In this document: in pieces, positions 56,481-64,000 of the stretch
How positions within the stretch are numbered: the stretch's first letter is position 1
Layout: each line of letters begins with the position of its first letter
Assembly (NCBI RefSeq): GCF_002980555.1
Contig: NZ_PVBT01000002.1
Span: 682,001 to 746,000, forward strand
Source: Phyllobacterium myrsinacearum
GTDB lineage: Bacteria; Pseudomonadota; Alphaproteobacteria; Rhizobiales; Rhizobiaceae
Direction of reading: 5' to 3'
Length of the DNA: 64,000 nucleotides
The notes under the pieces: generated by a model
The model's database searches: none
What the model was told of the DNA's origin: nothing
The model's input: the letters and a program-made list of their open reading frames with translations, nothing else
Made by a program: the position numbers and the translations under genes

Positions 56481-57617
56481 ATGAAAACGTTACTACAGGC
56501 TTCTCTTATCCTTGGACTGGCGGCAACACCTGCTGCTGCCGGTGACCTTACCGTATTGACGGCGGGCGACCAGAACATGGTCGATTACGTCAATGATTAC
56601 CTCGCCCCGATCTTCGAAAAGGAAAATCCCGGCACCAAGGTGCGTGTTGTCGGCACGGGCCCCGGCGATGCCGGTTCGCAGAAGATTCTTGAACGGTTCG
56701 ATGCCCAGTCTAAGGCCAATTCAGATAAGTGGGACGTTGATGTGGCTGTTGTCCATGAAAAGTTCGCAGGTCCGATGGTTAAGGAGGGTTATCTTGAGTC
56801 CTATCGCTCCAAGATTCCATCTGACAAAATGGTCACAACGGAGAAGGCTAAAATTGCCCTCGGTGCAAATGTCGATGGCTATGTCATGCCGATGTATTCC
56901 AGCCAGACGGCTATCGCCTACAACCCTGCGCTGATTCCCAATCCGCCGAAGAGCTATGAAGAGCTGGTTGCCTGGGCCAAGAAGAACCCGAAGCAGTTCG
57001 GTTACAACGGCATCAAGGGCGGTGCCTCGGGCGTCAGCTTCGTCATGGGCTGGATTTATGCCTTCGGCGATGGCGATGCCAAGAAGCTGATGAATGGCCC
57101 GTTCGAAGAAGCGGAAACCAAGAAATGGGACAAGGCATTTGCCGGTCTGAAAGATTTCACCACCAATGCCACCCTGACGCCGGGCAATGCTGGAACACTC
57201 GACATGCTGAGCCGCGGCGAAATCGCCATGGGTCCGGTCTGGGTTGATATGTTCTATTCCTGGAAGGCTGACGGCAAGCTGCCGCCGGAAATGAAGTTGT
57301 TCCTGCCTGCTCCCGGCATGCCTGGTCAGCCGATGCATTATGTCATTCCTGCCAAGAGCCCGAACACGGCGCTGGCCGAGAAGTTCGTTGCCCTTGCCAC
57401 CAGCCCGAAGGTTCAGGCTGAAGGCATCGTCAAGCGCTTCAATTGGTACCCTGGCATCGATGCGAAATATGTGCAGCCGGAACTCGACAAGGCCAGCTGG
57501 GACAAGCTCTTTGTTGACATTTCCCCGGACGATCTTGCCACCAAGGCAAAGCCCTTCCCGATTGCCAAGTATAATTCGGCAATTCTCGAAGCATATGAGC
57601 GCAATGTAGCCAACTAA
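56481..57617 (+). CDS. Extracellular solute-binding protein
   Basis: The 378-residue periplasmic protein has a signal peptide (KTLLQASLILGLAATPAAAG) and a family 1 or PotD-like binding fold (DVAVVHEKFAGPMVKEGYLE, then YNGIKGGASGVSFVMGWIYA and GEIAMGPVWVDMFYSW). GGGAG at about 56470 supports the ATG. It brings the operon's substrate to the two permeases. A strong stem-loop follows the gene, a common way to keep binding-protein message more abundant than that of the permeases. Confidence 0.92.
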   Translation: MKTLLQASLILGLAATPAAAGDLTVLTAGDQNMVDYVNDYLAPIFEKENPGTKVRVVGTGPGDAGSQKILERFDAQSKANSDKWDVDVAVVHEKFAGPMVKEGYLESYRSKIPSDKMVTTEKAKIALGANVDGYVMPMYSSQTAIAYNPALIPNPPKSYEELVAWAKKNPKQFGYNGIKGGASGVSFVMGWIYAFGDGDAKKLMNGPFEEAETKKWDKAFAGLKDFTTNATLTPGNAGTLDMLSRGEIAMGPVWVDMFYSWKADGKLPPEMKLFLPAPGMPGQPMHYVIPAKSPNTALAEKFVALATSPKVQAEGIVKRFNWYPGIDAKYVQPELDKASWDKLFVDISPDDLATKAKPFPIAKYNSAILEAYERNVAN

Positions 57618-57632
57618 GAGCGCGTGCCCTTC

Positions 57633-57658
57633 GGACCACCGGCCCATGCCGGTGGTCC
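57633..57658 (+). other. Intra-operon stem-loop after the binding-protein gene
   Basis: GGACCACCGGC-ccat-GCCGGTGGTCC is a perfect 11-bp stem 15 bases after the stop, followed by a pyrimidine run CCCTCCCCTTTTC. It may stabilise the upstream message or partly terminate, so that the binding protein is made in excess over the membrane subunits. Confidence 0.7.
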
Positions 57659-57682
57659 CCTCCCCTTTTCTGGAATATGCCG

Positions 57683-58504
57683 ATGCAGAAACGCCTTCTC
57701 GCCATTCTTCTCGTGATCCCGGCACTGGTCATGATCGTGCTGTTTTTCATCGTGCCGCTTGGCGCGTCGATTGTCGGTGCCTTTGTCGTCGGGGATAGCT
57801 ACGGCATCGGGAATTTTTCCAAATCCTTCGAGCTTTATTCCAGCGACATGATCTTCACGCTGCTGATCGTCGGCGTTTCCACTTTGCTGATCGGCTTTTT
57901 CTCGATTGCCATCGGGGGCTATCTCACGCTGGGCGAGAATCCGCGCGCTGTTGCCGTGCTGCGCTGGTTCTACCGCTGGCCCATGTTCATTCCGTTTATC
58001 GTCGTGGGTCAGATCCTGCGCACATTCCTGGCCAAGAACGGCCTGATGAACAATATCCTTGTCAGCCTGGGCGTGCTGACACCGCTTCAAACGGTTGGCT
58101 TTCTTGACTGGCGCGGCATCGTCATTGCCTTCGTCTGGAAACAGACACCATTTGTGACGCTGCTGGTCGCGGGCGCCATGGCCTCGCTCGACCGCAGCAC
58201 CATCGAAGCGGCGCGCAACCTGGGCGCCTCACGGCTGCGTATCCTCATCGAAATCATTGTCCCGCAAATCGCGGGAACCCTGCTGGTCGGCCTTATCCTT
58301 TCCTTCGTCACGATGATGTCGGTGCTTTCGGTCCCGTTGATGATCAATGCACAATCCCCCACCATGCTGACTGCCGATATTGCGTTCCGCATCAATGCCC
58401 ATGGCGACTATGGCGTTGCCAATGCGCTTGGCATGATATCGCTGCTGCTGACGGCCGGCGTCGCCCTGGTCTATCTGCGCCAGTCGGTTAAGGAGCGTTC
58501 GTGA
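57683..58504 (+). CDS. ABC importer permease
   Basis: The 273-residue inner-membrane protein has six transmembrane segments, beginning LLAILLVIPALVMIVLFFIV, and the EAA loop STIEAARNLGASRLRILIEI. It pairs with the next gene product. I use ATG 57683 since GGA lies at 57672-57674; the ATG at 57677 is too close to it. The stop shares one base with the next start (TGATG). Confidence 0.92.
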   Translation: MQKRLLAILLVIPALVMIVLFFIVPLGASIVGAFVVGDSYGIGNFSKSFELYSSDMIFTLLIVGVSTLLIGFFSIAIGGYLTLGENPRAVAVLRWFYRWPMFIPFIVVGQILRTFLAKNGLMNNILVSLGVLTPLQTVGFLDWRGIVIAFVWKQTPFVTLLVAGAMASLDRSTIEAARNLGASRLRILIEIIVPQIAGTLLVGLILSFVTMMSVLSVPLMINAQSPTMLTADIAFRINAHGDYGVANALGMISLLLTAGVALVYLRQSVKERS

Positions 58505-59313
58505 TGACCCGTATCGATCTTTGGTGGGTTCCCCGCGCGCTCGTCCTCGGCCTGCTTGCCTTCGTGATTTTTGGCCCGCTGACCAACCTCCTGCTGTGGA
58601 CCGTTGCGGAGAAATGGTACTTTCCGCATATGCTGCCGCTCGAATATGGTTTCAGCTTCTGGCAGCGGGTGTTCTCGCCGCGCGGCAATGCCATGGAATC
58701 GCTGGTGACAAGCATTGTCGTGGCCAGCCTGACCGTGGTGGTGGCCCTCGCCCTGGCGGTTCCCGCCGGTTATGCCCTGTCGCGGCTGAAACTGCCGTTC
58801 CGCAGCCTGATCCTGCTCGCCTTCCTCATTCCGCAGGCTTTCCCCAATCTGCCTGTCTATGTGAACATCGCGCGGTTCTTCTACCAGATTGGCTTGAACG
58901 GCACGATCATGGGCGTGGTGCTGGTGCACGTCACCCACGGTCTCGTCTATGCGGTGTGGATTGCCACGGCAGCATTCTCGGCCGTACAGATCGATCTGGA
59001 GGAAGCAGCACGCTCCATCGGTGCCGGTCCCCTGCGCGCCTTTCGCGATGTGACCCTGCCTCTTGCGGCGCCCGGGCTTCTCGCCAGTGCTATTTTCGTC
59101 TTCCTGGAGTCGTTGGACGAGTTTACCGGCAGCTATTTCGTCGGTGCGCCCGATGTGAACACGCTGCCGCTATTGCTTTATACGGCAGGGTCCGGCGGCA
59201 ACTATCAGATTGCATCGATCACCGCGCTGCTGCTACTCATCCCATCTATCGGCTTTATGCTGGTGGTGGAGCGATTCTTGCGCGCCGACGTGCTGTCCAA
59301 GGTCGGACACTAG
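58504..59313 (+). CDS. ABC importer permease
   Basis: The 269-residue inner-membrane protein has six transmembrane segments and the EAA loop DLEEAARSIGAGPLRAFRDV. It is the second permease of the system and is coupled to the first through a one-base stop/start overlap; a GTG one codon upstream is less likely. The LacI regulator gene follows after ten bases. Confidence 0.92.
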   Translation: MTRIDLWWVPRALVLGLLAFVIFGPLTNLLLWTVAEKWYFPHMLPLEYGFSFWQRVFSPRGNAMESLVTSIVVASLTVVVALALAVPAGYALSRLKLPFRSLILLAFLIPQAFPNLPVYVNIARFFYQIGLNGTIMGVVLVHVTHGLVYAVWIATAAFSAVQIDLEEAARSIGAGPLRAFRDVTLPLAAPGLLASAIFVFLESLDEFTGSYFVGAPDVNTLPLLLYTAGSGGNYQIASITALLLLIPSIGFMLVVERFLRADVLSKVGH

Positions 59314-59323
59314 AGGAAAAAGC

Positions 59324-60370
59324 ATGGATTCGAACGGCGACGATCTACCGAAGAAGACCCAGCACTATGTCAGTGCCGTCGAGGTGGCAAGAAAGGCTGG
59401 CGTGTCCCGCTCTGCCGTCTCGCGGGCGTTCACACCCGGTGCCAGTGTTTCGGCCAAGAAACGTGAAAAGATCATGGCTGCCGCCGAGGAGCTTGGCTAT
59501 CAGGTCAACGATCTGGCGCGCGGTCTCCTTGCAAGAACAAGCCGGTTGGTCGGCCTTGTCGTTACCAATCCGGAACTGGGCTATCGCTCGCATCTCGTCG
59601 CGGCTTTGACCAAGGCGCTGATTCATCGTGGCAGCGTACCCATCGTCATCAATACGGGGCGCACGGAAGAGGAGCTTGTCGCGGCGCAAAAAACGCTGTT
59701 CGGCTACCGCGCCGAGGCGACGATCATTCTGTCTGGTTCTCCCCCCTCCTCTTTCGTCGAGCTGGCGCGGCGCAATGGCCAGCCGCTCATCGTGCTCGGG
59801 CGATCCGAAACCGGGGCCGATGATGTCAATATCGACAATGAAGGCGCTGGCCGTGAGGCCGCCCGGGTTTTCCTTGCCAATGGGTTCACGGCATTGGGCT
59901 TCGCCGGAACCATTTCGCGCACGCCGACGACCATCGAACGCGAGAACGGGTTCTGCCAGGAAGCTGCTGCGCGTGGCGCGAACGTCATCATGGGGCACGG
60001 CGGCAATTCCGACTATGCGGGCGGACAGGAGGCGGCGCGCCAGCTTTTTGCCGGCAGCGATCACCCGCAGGCCGTATTCTGCGTCAATGATCTGGTTGCC
60101 TTTGGACTTATCGATCATGTGCGGCGGCACACAAGTCTGAGGATTCCGGAGGACCTGTCCGTCATCGGATTTGACGACATACCGGAAGCGGCGTGGGAAA
60201 CCTACAATCTCACGACCTTCCGCCAGGATCCTGCTGTCATGGCTGCCCATGCCGTGGCCCTGCTGGACCAGCGGCAGGCCGAGCCGGATCGGCCGCCCAT
60301 GCATGACCGGCTGAACACACACATTGTTGTGCGTGGCAGTGCCCGCATTCCGGCTTCGTTCAAACTCTGA
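59324..60370 (+). CDS. LacI family transcriptional regulator
   Basis: The 348-residue protein has a LacI helix-turn-helix at about residues 16-36 (SAVEVARKAGVSRSAVSRAF), the hinge NDLARGLLARTS, and a sensor domain with VGLVVTNPELGYRSHLVAAL and SVIGFDDIPEAAWETYNLTT. GAGGAAAA lies just before the ATG. Placed within the transport operon, it should sense the imported compound and control the operon. LacI-type sensors mostly bind sugars, which hints at a sugar or glycerol moiety in the substrate. Confidence 0.92.
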   Translation: MDSNGDDLPKKTQHYVSAVEVARKAGVSRSAVSRAFTPGASVSAKKREKIMAAAEELGYQVNDLARGLLARTSRLVGLVVTNPELGYRSHLVAALTKALIHRGSVPIVINTGRTEEELVAAQKTLFGYRAEATIILSGSPPSSFVELARRNGQPLIVLGRSETGADDVNIDNEGAGREAARVFLANGFTALGFAGTISRTPTTIERENGFCQEAAARGANVIMGHGGNSDYAGGQEAARQLFAGSDHPQAVFCVNDLVAFGLIDHVRRHTSLRIPEDLSVIGFDDIPEAAWETYNLTTFRQDPAVMAAHAVALLDQRQAEPDRPPMHDRLNTHIVVRGSARIPASFKL

Positions 60371-60387
60371 TACACCCGAGACATTCC

Positions 60388-61161
60388 ATGAAAATCATCC
60401 AGGTTACCGATCTGCATCTTGTCACGCCGGGCGATATTCTGTGCGAGCGTGATCCGCTGCAGAACCTTCGCGCCTGCATTGCCGATATCAACGCGAACCA
60501 TGCGGACGCGGAACTGGTGATTTTCACCGGCGATCTCAGCGATACGGGCCACGAAGACAGCTATCGGGCTTTGGCAAGCGAGCTGGAAAAGCTCGTTCCG
60601 CCCTATAGGCTGCTTCTCGGCAATCACGACAATCGCGGCGCGTTTCTGCGGGTTTTCAATCGGGTGGTGCCGGAGGACGGTTTCGTCCAAAGCGTGGTGG
60701 ATACGGCGGAAGGGCGGCTGATACTGCTCGACACCTTATCGGAGGGCTTTGTCGAAGGGCGTCTGGATGAAGCCCGGCAAGCCTGGCTGAAGCAGCGCTT
60801 GGACGAGGCGGCCGGCCGGCCGGTGTTTCTCTTCCTGCATCATCCCCCCTTCCCTATTTTCCTGCCGCTCCTCGACGGCCTTGGACTTGTGGAAGCGGAA
60901 GCGCTTCATGGTTTGCTGCGCGAGCATGGCAATGTCAGGCATATTTTTGTCGGCCATGCGCACAGGCCGGTGGCCGGCAGCTGGCGCGGTATTCCCGTGA
61001 GCGTCATACGCGGCACCAACCATCAGACGGCGCTGGATTTTTCGCCTGACAGGATCATGACGACGCTTGAGCCGCCGGTCTATGCCGTCGTGTTCATCGA
61101 CCGGGATACGGTGATTGCCCATTTTCATGATTTTCTCGATCGGACTGCTGCCTACCGCTAG
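60388..61161 (+). CDS. Metallophosphoesterase, class III phosphodiesterase (GpdQ/CpdA-like)
   Basis: The 257-residue cytoplasmic protein has all five metal-site blocks of the family: TDLHL (residues 7-11), FTGDLSDTGHED, GNHDNRGAF, FLHHPPFP and VGHAHRP. Relatives include glycerophosphodiesterase GpdQ of Enterobacter aerogenes and CpdA-type cyclic nucleotide phosphodiesterases. As the last gene of an import operon under a LacI regulator, a role in hydrolysing an imported phosphodiester is more likely than cyclic AMP turnover. The gene follows the regulator after 17 bases. Confidence 0.9.
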   Translation: MKIIQVTDLHLVTPGDILCERDPLQNLRACIADINANHADAELVIFTGDLSDTGHEDSYRALASELEKLVPPYRLLLGNHDNRGAFLRVFNRVVPEDGFVQSVVDTAEGRLILLDTLSEGFVEGRLDEARQAWLKQRLDEAAGRPVFLFLHHPPFPIFLPLLDGLGLVEAEALHGLLREHGNVRHIFVGHAHRPVAGSWRGIPVSVIRGTNHQTALDFSPDRIMTTLEPPVYAVVFIDRDTVIAHFHDFLDRTAAYR

Positions 61162-61228
61162 CAGGCAGGCGGCAGGTAAGCCGCGTTAGGGCGGCCCGCG
61201 TCCCCCTGGCAGGGAATTGTGTATTATC

Positions 61229-62515
61229 TTATTGTTTTTGTTGACTAAATGGAAAGACATTGCCGGTGTTCTTTCCAGGCACAGTGCGTTCGCCGCCCCT
61301 ATAGCCAAGTTCAATAGCGCGGTGCTCGAGCGTTTTTCTGACCGCGTCGAGGATGGGACCGGAATATATGGGCGGGTAACAGGCGGCAACCTGTTTCGGA
61401 CCGGCTGGGGAAGAGAACATAAGTGTTCCCGGCTCCAGGAACATCGCCCGGTTGCCAAGGTCGAGATAGCTTTCGACATAGGCGCCCTCCGCGATCAGCA
61501 CGTCGTGGCTTTCGAGTTCAATGTGATAGTAGGTGAAAGGCTCGAGCGTTGGTTCCTGCGTTATCGATCTGCCGTTGATGAGAAGTTTTGCCGGGATCAA
61601 CGATCCGCTGTGAAACAGGCAGTGATCGGGCGACACGTAGAGATCGCGGTTCGGGCTGCCTGGATCGAGGGCGCCGGGACGAATGCGGACCGGTACATGC
61701 TCGCGCAACGGACTGACTGTCCTTGGATCGATCCGGCGGCGGCCAATCCAGCGAATGGGCGCGACGTCCCCCTTCATGGTGTAGACTGGGTCGCCCCTTT
61801 TGAGGTTCTCAACGGGAATTTCCCCTGCCGGTGTGGAGATAAGTGTGCCCGCGACAAAGCAGGGCGTGCTGATGGTGATCTGACCACCGTTACCCACGCT
61901 GGCAAATTGGAAAGTGGCCGCAGGATCGATCGTGAACTTTGCACCCGTACCGAGCACATCTTTGACCGTATCGGCGACAACATTGACGGTTTTCGTGAGG
62001 GCCTTTTCGATACCGTGCAGAAGGCCGTGCTTTTCCGGCGGCGGGGGCTCTGTGGCTTTTCCCGTTTTGAAATGAAGTGTGCCGTGGGTTAAGTCCGCGG
62101 AGGTTGCACCATCGACCTTGATCTTGTCGCCTTCGTGCAGGTTGATGATCTTGATGGGGCTGGCAAGCTTGATGTCGAGATTGCCAGGCTGATATTCGAA
62201 CGTACCTGTGCCTTCTGAAGACTCAAAATCGATGATCGTTGGATTTGCAAGTTTAACGCCGAGCGCCGGCGCGCTGAGTGAGAGCGTACAGTCTTTTCCT
62301 ATTCCATAGGTGATGTGTCCAAGCGCTTCTATGTCAAGTCCAGCCGGGTTCACCGTCAGATGGGCGCCATTGAAAAGGTCGATTCTGGCAATGTTGAGTG
62401 CGCCGAGGTCGATTGATTTGCTGTCCAGAACAACGTTGTCGCCAACGATGATATAGTAGCCATCGCCTAGATCCCGTAGTTCGGGGGGCGGGCCTTTGTC
62501 GGGTGCTGTGGCCAT
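61229..62515 (-). CDS. Hint (hedgehog/intein) domain protein
   Basis: The 428-residue protein has a beta-rich N-terminal region (about 20-160), a short helical stretch with a Pro run (154-190), then a Hint domain from Cys219 (TPCFVAGTLISTPAGEIPVE, VENLKRGDPV, YVSPDHCLF with His298, and ESHDVLIAEGAYVESYLDLG). Cys219 and His298 are the residues expected for N-S acyl shift and self-cleavage. There is no signal peptide. The family is common in alphaproteobacteria but poorly understood. AAGGAA precedes ATG 62515. It follows an AraC-type gene after 38 bases and is probably controlled by it. Confidence 0.85.
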   Translation of the reverse strand: MATAPDKGPPPELRDLGDGYYIIVGDNVVLDSKSIDLGALNIARIDLFNGAHLTVNPAGLDIEALGHITYGIGKDCTLSLSAPALGVKLANPTIIDFESSEGTGTFEYQPGNLDIKLASPIKIINLHEGDKIKVDGATSADLTHGTLHFKTGKATEPPPPEKHGLLHGIEKALTKTVNVVADTVKDVLGTGAKFTIDPAATFQFASVGNGGQITISTPCFVAGTLISTPAGEIPVENLKRGDPVYTMKGDVAPIRWIGRRRIDPRTVSPLREHVPVRIRPGALDPGSPNRDLYVSPDHCLFHSGSLIPAKLLINGRSITQEPTLEPFTYYHIELESHDVLIAEGAYVESYLDLGNRAMFLEPGTLMFSSPAGPKQVAACYPPIYSGPILDAVRKTLEHRAIELGYRGGERTVPGKNTGNVFPFSQQKQ

Positions 62516-62553
62516 ATTGCTGTTTCCTTCTGAAAATGAATTGGTGATAAAAA

Positions 62554-63531
62554 TCAAAGGGTTGTGGCTCTTTGCGCTCCTGTGCGCAGATGAGCGCGTA
62601 TATCGATGGATGGTTTTTGCCCGTAAATGTCGCGATAGGTGGCGGCAAAGCGCGCTGGATTTGAAAACTGCAGGCTGCTTGCAAGATCAGTAACGGTTCT
62701 GGCCCTGCCCGCGATGATGAGGTCATGCGCTTCTGCGATCCGGTAATGCGACAGAATTTGGGTTGGGGTTGCATCGCGGAAATGCCGGAATATCCGCTGC
62801 AGTGTTCGCGTGCTGCACCCCGCAGCACCGGCGATGTGATCGACGGTGATGGATGCGTAGAGATTGCTGCGGATGAATTCCTCGGCACGGCGTAGCTGTT
62901 TCGGGCACGGTTGGCGCGCGGAACGGTCGCCAAGGCAGAGATTGTGGGGCGCTGATGCGTAGAGTTGAGCGATCAGCAACTGCTCGTAGCTGTTGGCCAA
63001 AGGTGATCCCTCCCCTTCCCTTTTTCTGAGAAGCAGGAAATTGATCGTGCGGTACAGACTGGATACGGCGTGCCTGCGGAAATCGGCGACCGTCGCAAAC
63101 CGGGGCTCATGAAAGCAAAATTGTCCGGACCACAGACCGAAGTGATTGCGCAGCACGGAGAGTGGAATCTGGAATGCGAGCCAGCGGCACCCCTTGCTTA
63201 GTTTGAGCAAGGTGGCAGGGCCGTTGATGACAGCTCCGGCCCCGCCGTCCGGGATGATCGATGCGAGGTGCAATCTGGTGTTGTGGCGTTCGATGACACC
63301 ATCGAGCACAAAGATGTAAACGACGTGGTCTGCCTTACCGTCCAAAACGATGTCCATCGGATGGGACGTCGAACCCTTCAGGACCTGGGTCTCATTGAGA
63401 CGGTAGATCTCGTTGAGAGACAGATGTGGAAAAATGGCGGCCCGTTCGCCAGTGCGTATTGGCGCTGCGGGCGGTGGTAGCGGAGGACTAGACATGCGGT
63501 CAGGATTGCTATCGCGAATGGTATCGAACAT
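62554..63531 (-). CDS. AraC family regulator upstream of the Hint protein
   Basis: The 325-residue protein has an N-terminal sensor half (about 40-200) of the AraC-binding type and a C-terminal AraC domain with ASITVDHIAGAAGCSTRTLQ and VTDLASSLQFSNPARFAATY. It lies directly before the Hint-domain gene on the same strand, so the pair is probably one operon and the regulator may activate it. I start at ATG 63531; the ribosome site is weak and ATG 63495 (MSSPPLPPP) is possible. Confidence 0.87.
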   Translation of the reverse strand: MFDTIRDSNPDRMSSPPLPPPAAPIRTGERAAIFPHLSLNEIYRLNETQVLKGSTSHPMDIVLDGKADHVVYIFVLDGVIERHNTRLHLASIIPDGGAGAVINGPATLLKLSKGCRWLAFQIPLSVLRNHFGLWSGQFCFHEPRFATVADFRRHAVSSLYRTINFLLLRKREGEGSPLANSYEQLLIAQLYASAPHNLCLGDRSARQPCPKQLRRAEEFIRSNLYASITVDHIAGAAGCSTRTLQRIFRHFRDATPTQILSHYRIAEAHDLIIAGRARTVTDLASSLQFSNPARFAATYRDIYGQKPSIDIRAHLRTGAQRATTL

Positions 63532-63842
63532 TGCTTCAATCCTTGCAAAAAGAGTGGTGATTGAAATCAGTGCGCCGGAAAATACAATTTTAAATAGAAT
63601 ATATTTTACTAGTAATTTTAGGTTGTATTGTTAGCCAGAGATCGCTGCCGCGTAAATGCAACTTTAGTACAAGGGAATTGTTTGCCTGGAATCGCGCTGT
63701 TTCTGGAAAGAAACAGTTGAAGAACAGGTGAATTCAGGAATTGATCGTTCTGCGGGCTCTTCGATTGATGGTAGGTTGGCCACATTTGCAGGAGTCGCCG
63801 AGGCGGCTCAATCCCGTGTGTTCCCTGAGCGAGATTGTTGAC
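63532..63842. other. Divergent control region with AT-rich tract and two hairpins
   Basis: No gene is seen in this stretch. It contains an AT-rich tract at about 63578-63625, suitable for a promoter, and two hairpins: CTGTTTC-tggaaa-GAAACAG (63697-63716), and GAGTCGCC-ga-GGCGGCTC (63792-63809, one G:T pair). The hairpins lie on the side of the symporter gene and could form its leader. Confidence 0.5.
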
Positions 63843-64000
63843 ATGAGCAAGCCATCTTCTGGCCCCGTACCGGCCAGCCCAAAACCCCTTTACCGTTCAT
63901 TTGGTTTTCAGGTTATCGTCGCGATGATCATCGGGCTTTTGCTCGGCCTCATCGCCCGCAACCTTGGCCCGGATGCGGCGGGCAATCCGAACTGGCTGAG
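63843..64000 (+). CDS. Dicarboxylate/amino acid:cation symporter, N-terminal part
   Basis: The first 52 residues are visible; the gene runs out of the window. After a short cytoplasmic start (MSKPSSGPVPASPKPLYRSF) comes a transmembrane segment, FQVIVAMIIGLLLGLI, then LGPDAAGNPNWL. This layout is typical of the DAACS family (GltP, DctA), which carries glutamate, aspartate or C4-dicarboxylates with Na+ or H+. Which one cannot be told from this part. Transcription diverges from the AraC gene. Confidence 0.8.
   Translation, partial: MSKPSSGPVPASPKPLYRSFGFQVIVAMIIGLLLGLIARNLGPDAAGNPNWL

Overview
The window is about 60% GC, densely coded and rich in ABC importers. A heme-uptake set in the order hmuP-S-T-U-V, cobF, a B12-dependent methionine synthase, a homogentisate pathway under Lrp and MarR regulators, and a 26-bp inverted repeat of a kind common in rhizobial intergenic regions all point to an alphaproteobacterium of the Rhizobiales (Hyphomicrobiales), of the Phyllobacterium, Brucella or Rhizobium type. 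The species cannot be named from the sequence. No rRNA, tRNA, transposase, prophage or CRISPR array was seen, so this reads as an accessory or metabolic stretch of a chromosome or chromid. All assignments come from reading the sequence and translations by eye; no database search was run.

Layout. (1) 1-5748: aromatic amino acid catabolism. An Lrp-type regulator diverges from hppD; facing it is the operon hmgA-fah-maiA (minus strand) with a divergent MarR regulator. A mazEF toxin-antitoxin pair sits between the two halves. Together these enzymes take 4-hydroxyphenylpyruvate to fumarate and acetoacetate. (2) 5767-14755: a complete transport and catabolic island with an M81 (MlrC) metallohydrolase, RidA, two permeases and a binding protein on the minus strand, and an SDR, ATPase, RpiR regulator and PLP enzyme on the plus strand, around one shared control region. 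(3) 14752-28479: a DUF3053 lipoprotein, LysR/MFS pair, small membrane protein, ABC-2 exporter, TonB siderophore receptor with AraC regulator, Fsr-like MFS pump with a divergent AraC regulator, and an AT-richer GH27-ricin lipoprotein that looks acquired.

(4) 28726-38066: the cobalamin block. metH has a perfect 20-bp palindrome at its promoter. Further upstream is an apparent operon nrdA-nrdB-small ORF-cobF, preceded on the same strand by a clear adenosylcobalamin riboswitch. The NrdB protein has Phe where the radical Tyr should be, so it belongs to subclass Ic. The layout suggests that B12 represses a B12-independent ribonucleotide reductase together with a B12 biosynthetic gene. (5) 38066-42192: heme uptake hmuPSTUV. 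(6) 42598-49699: LacI regulator, sugar isomerase, Gfo/Idh/MocA dehydrogenase and a ribose-type ABC importer.

(7) 49845-61161: an MFS transporter; an iron(III)- or phosphonate-type importer whose ATPase gene runs convergent to its permease and binding protein; then a second ABC importer with LacI regulator and a GpdQ-like phosphodiesterase, which suggests uptake and hydrolysis of a phosphodiester. (8) 61229-64000: an AraC regulator followed by a Hint (hedgehog/intein) domain protein, and the start of a dicarboxylate/amino acid:cation symporter cut by the window edge.
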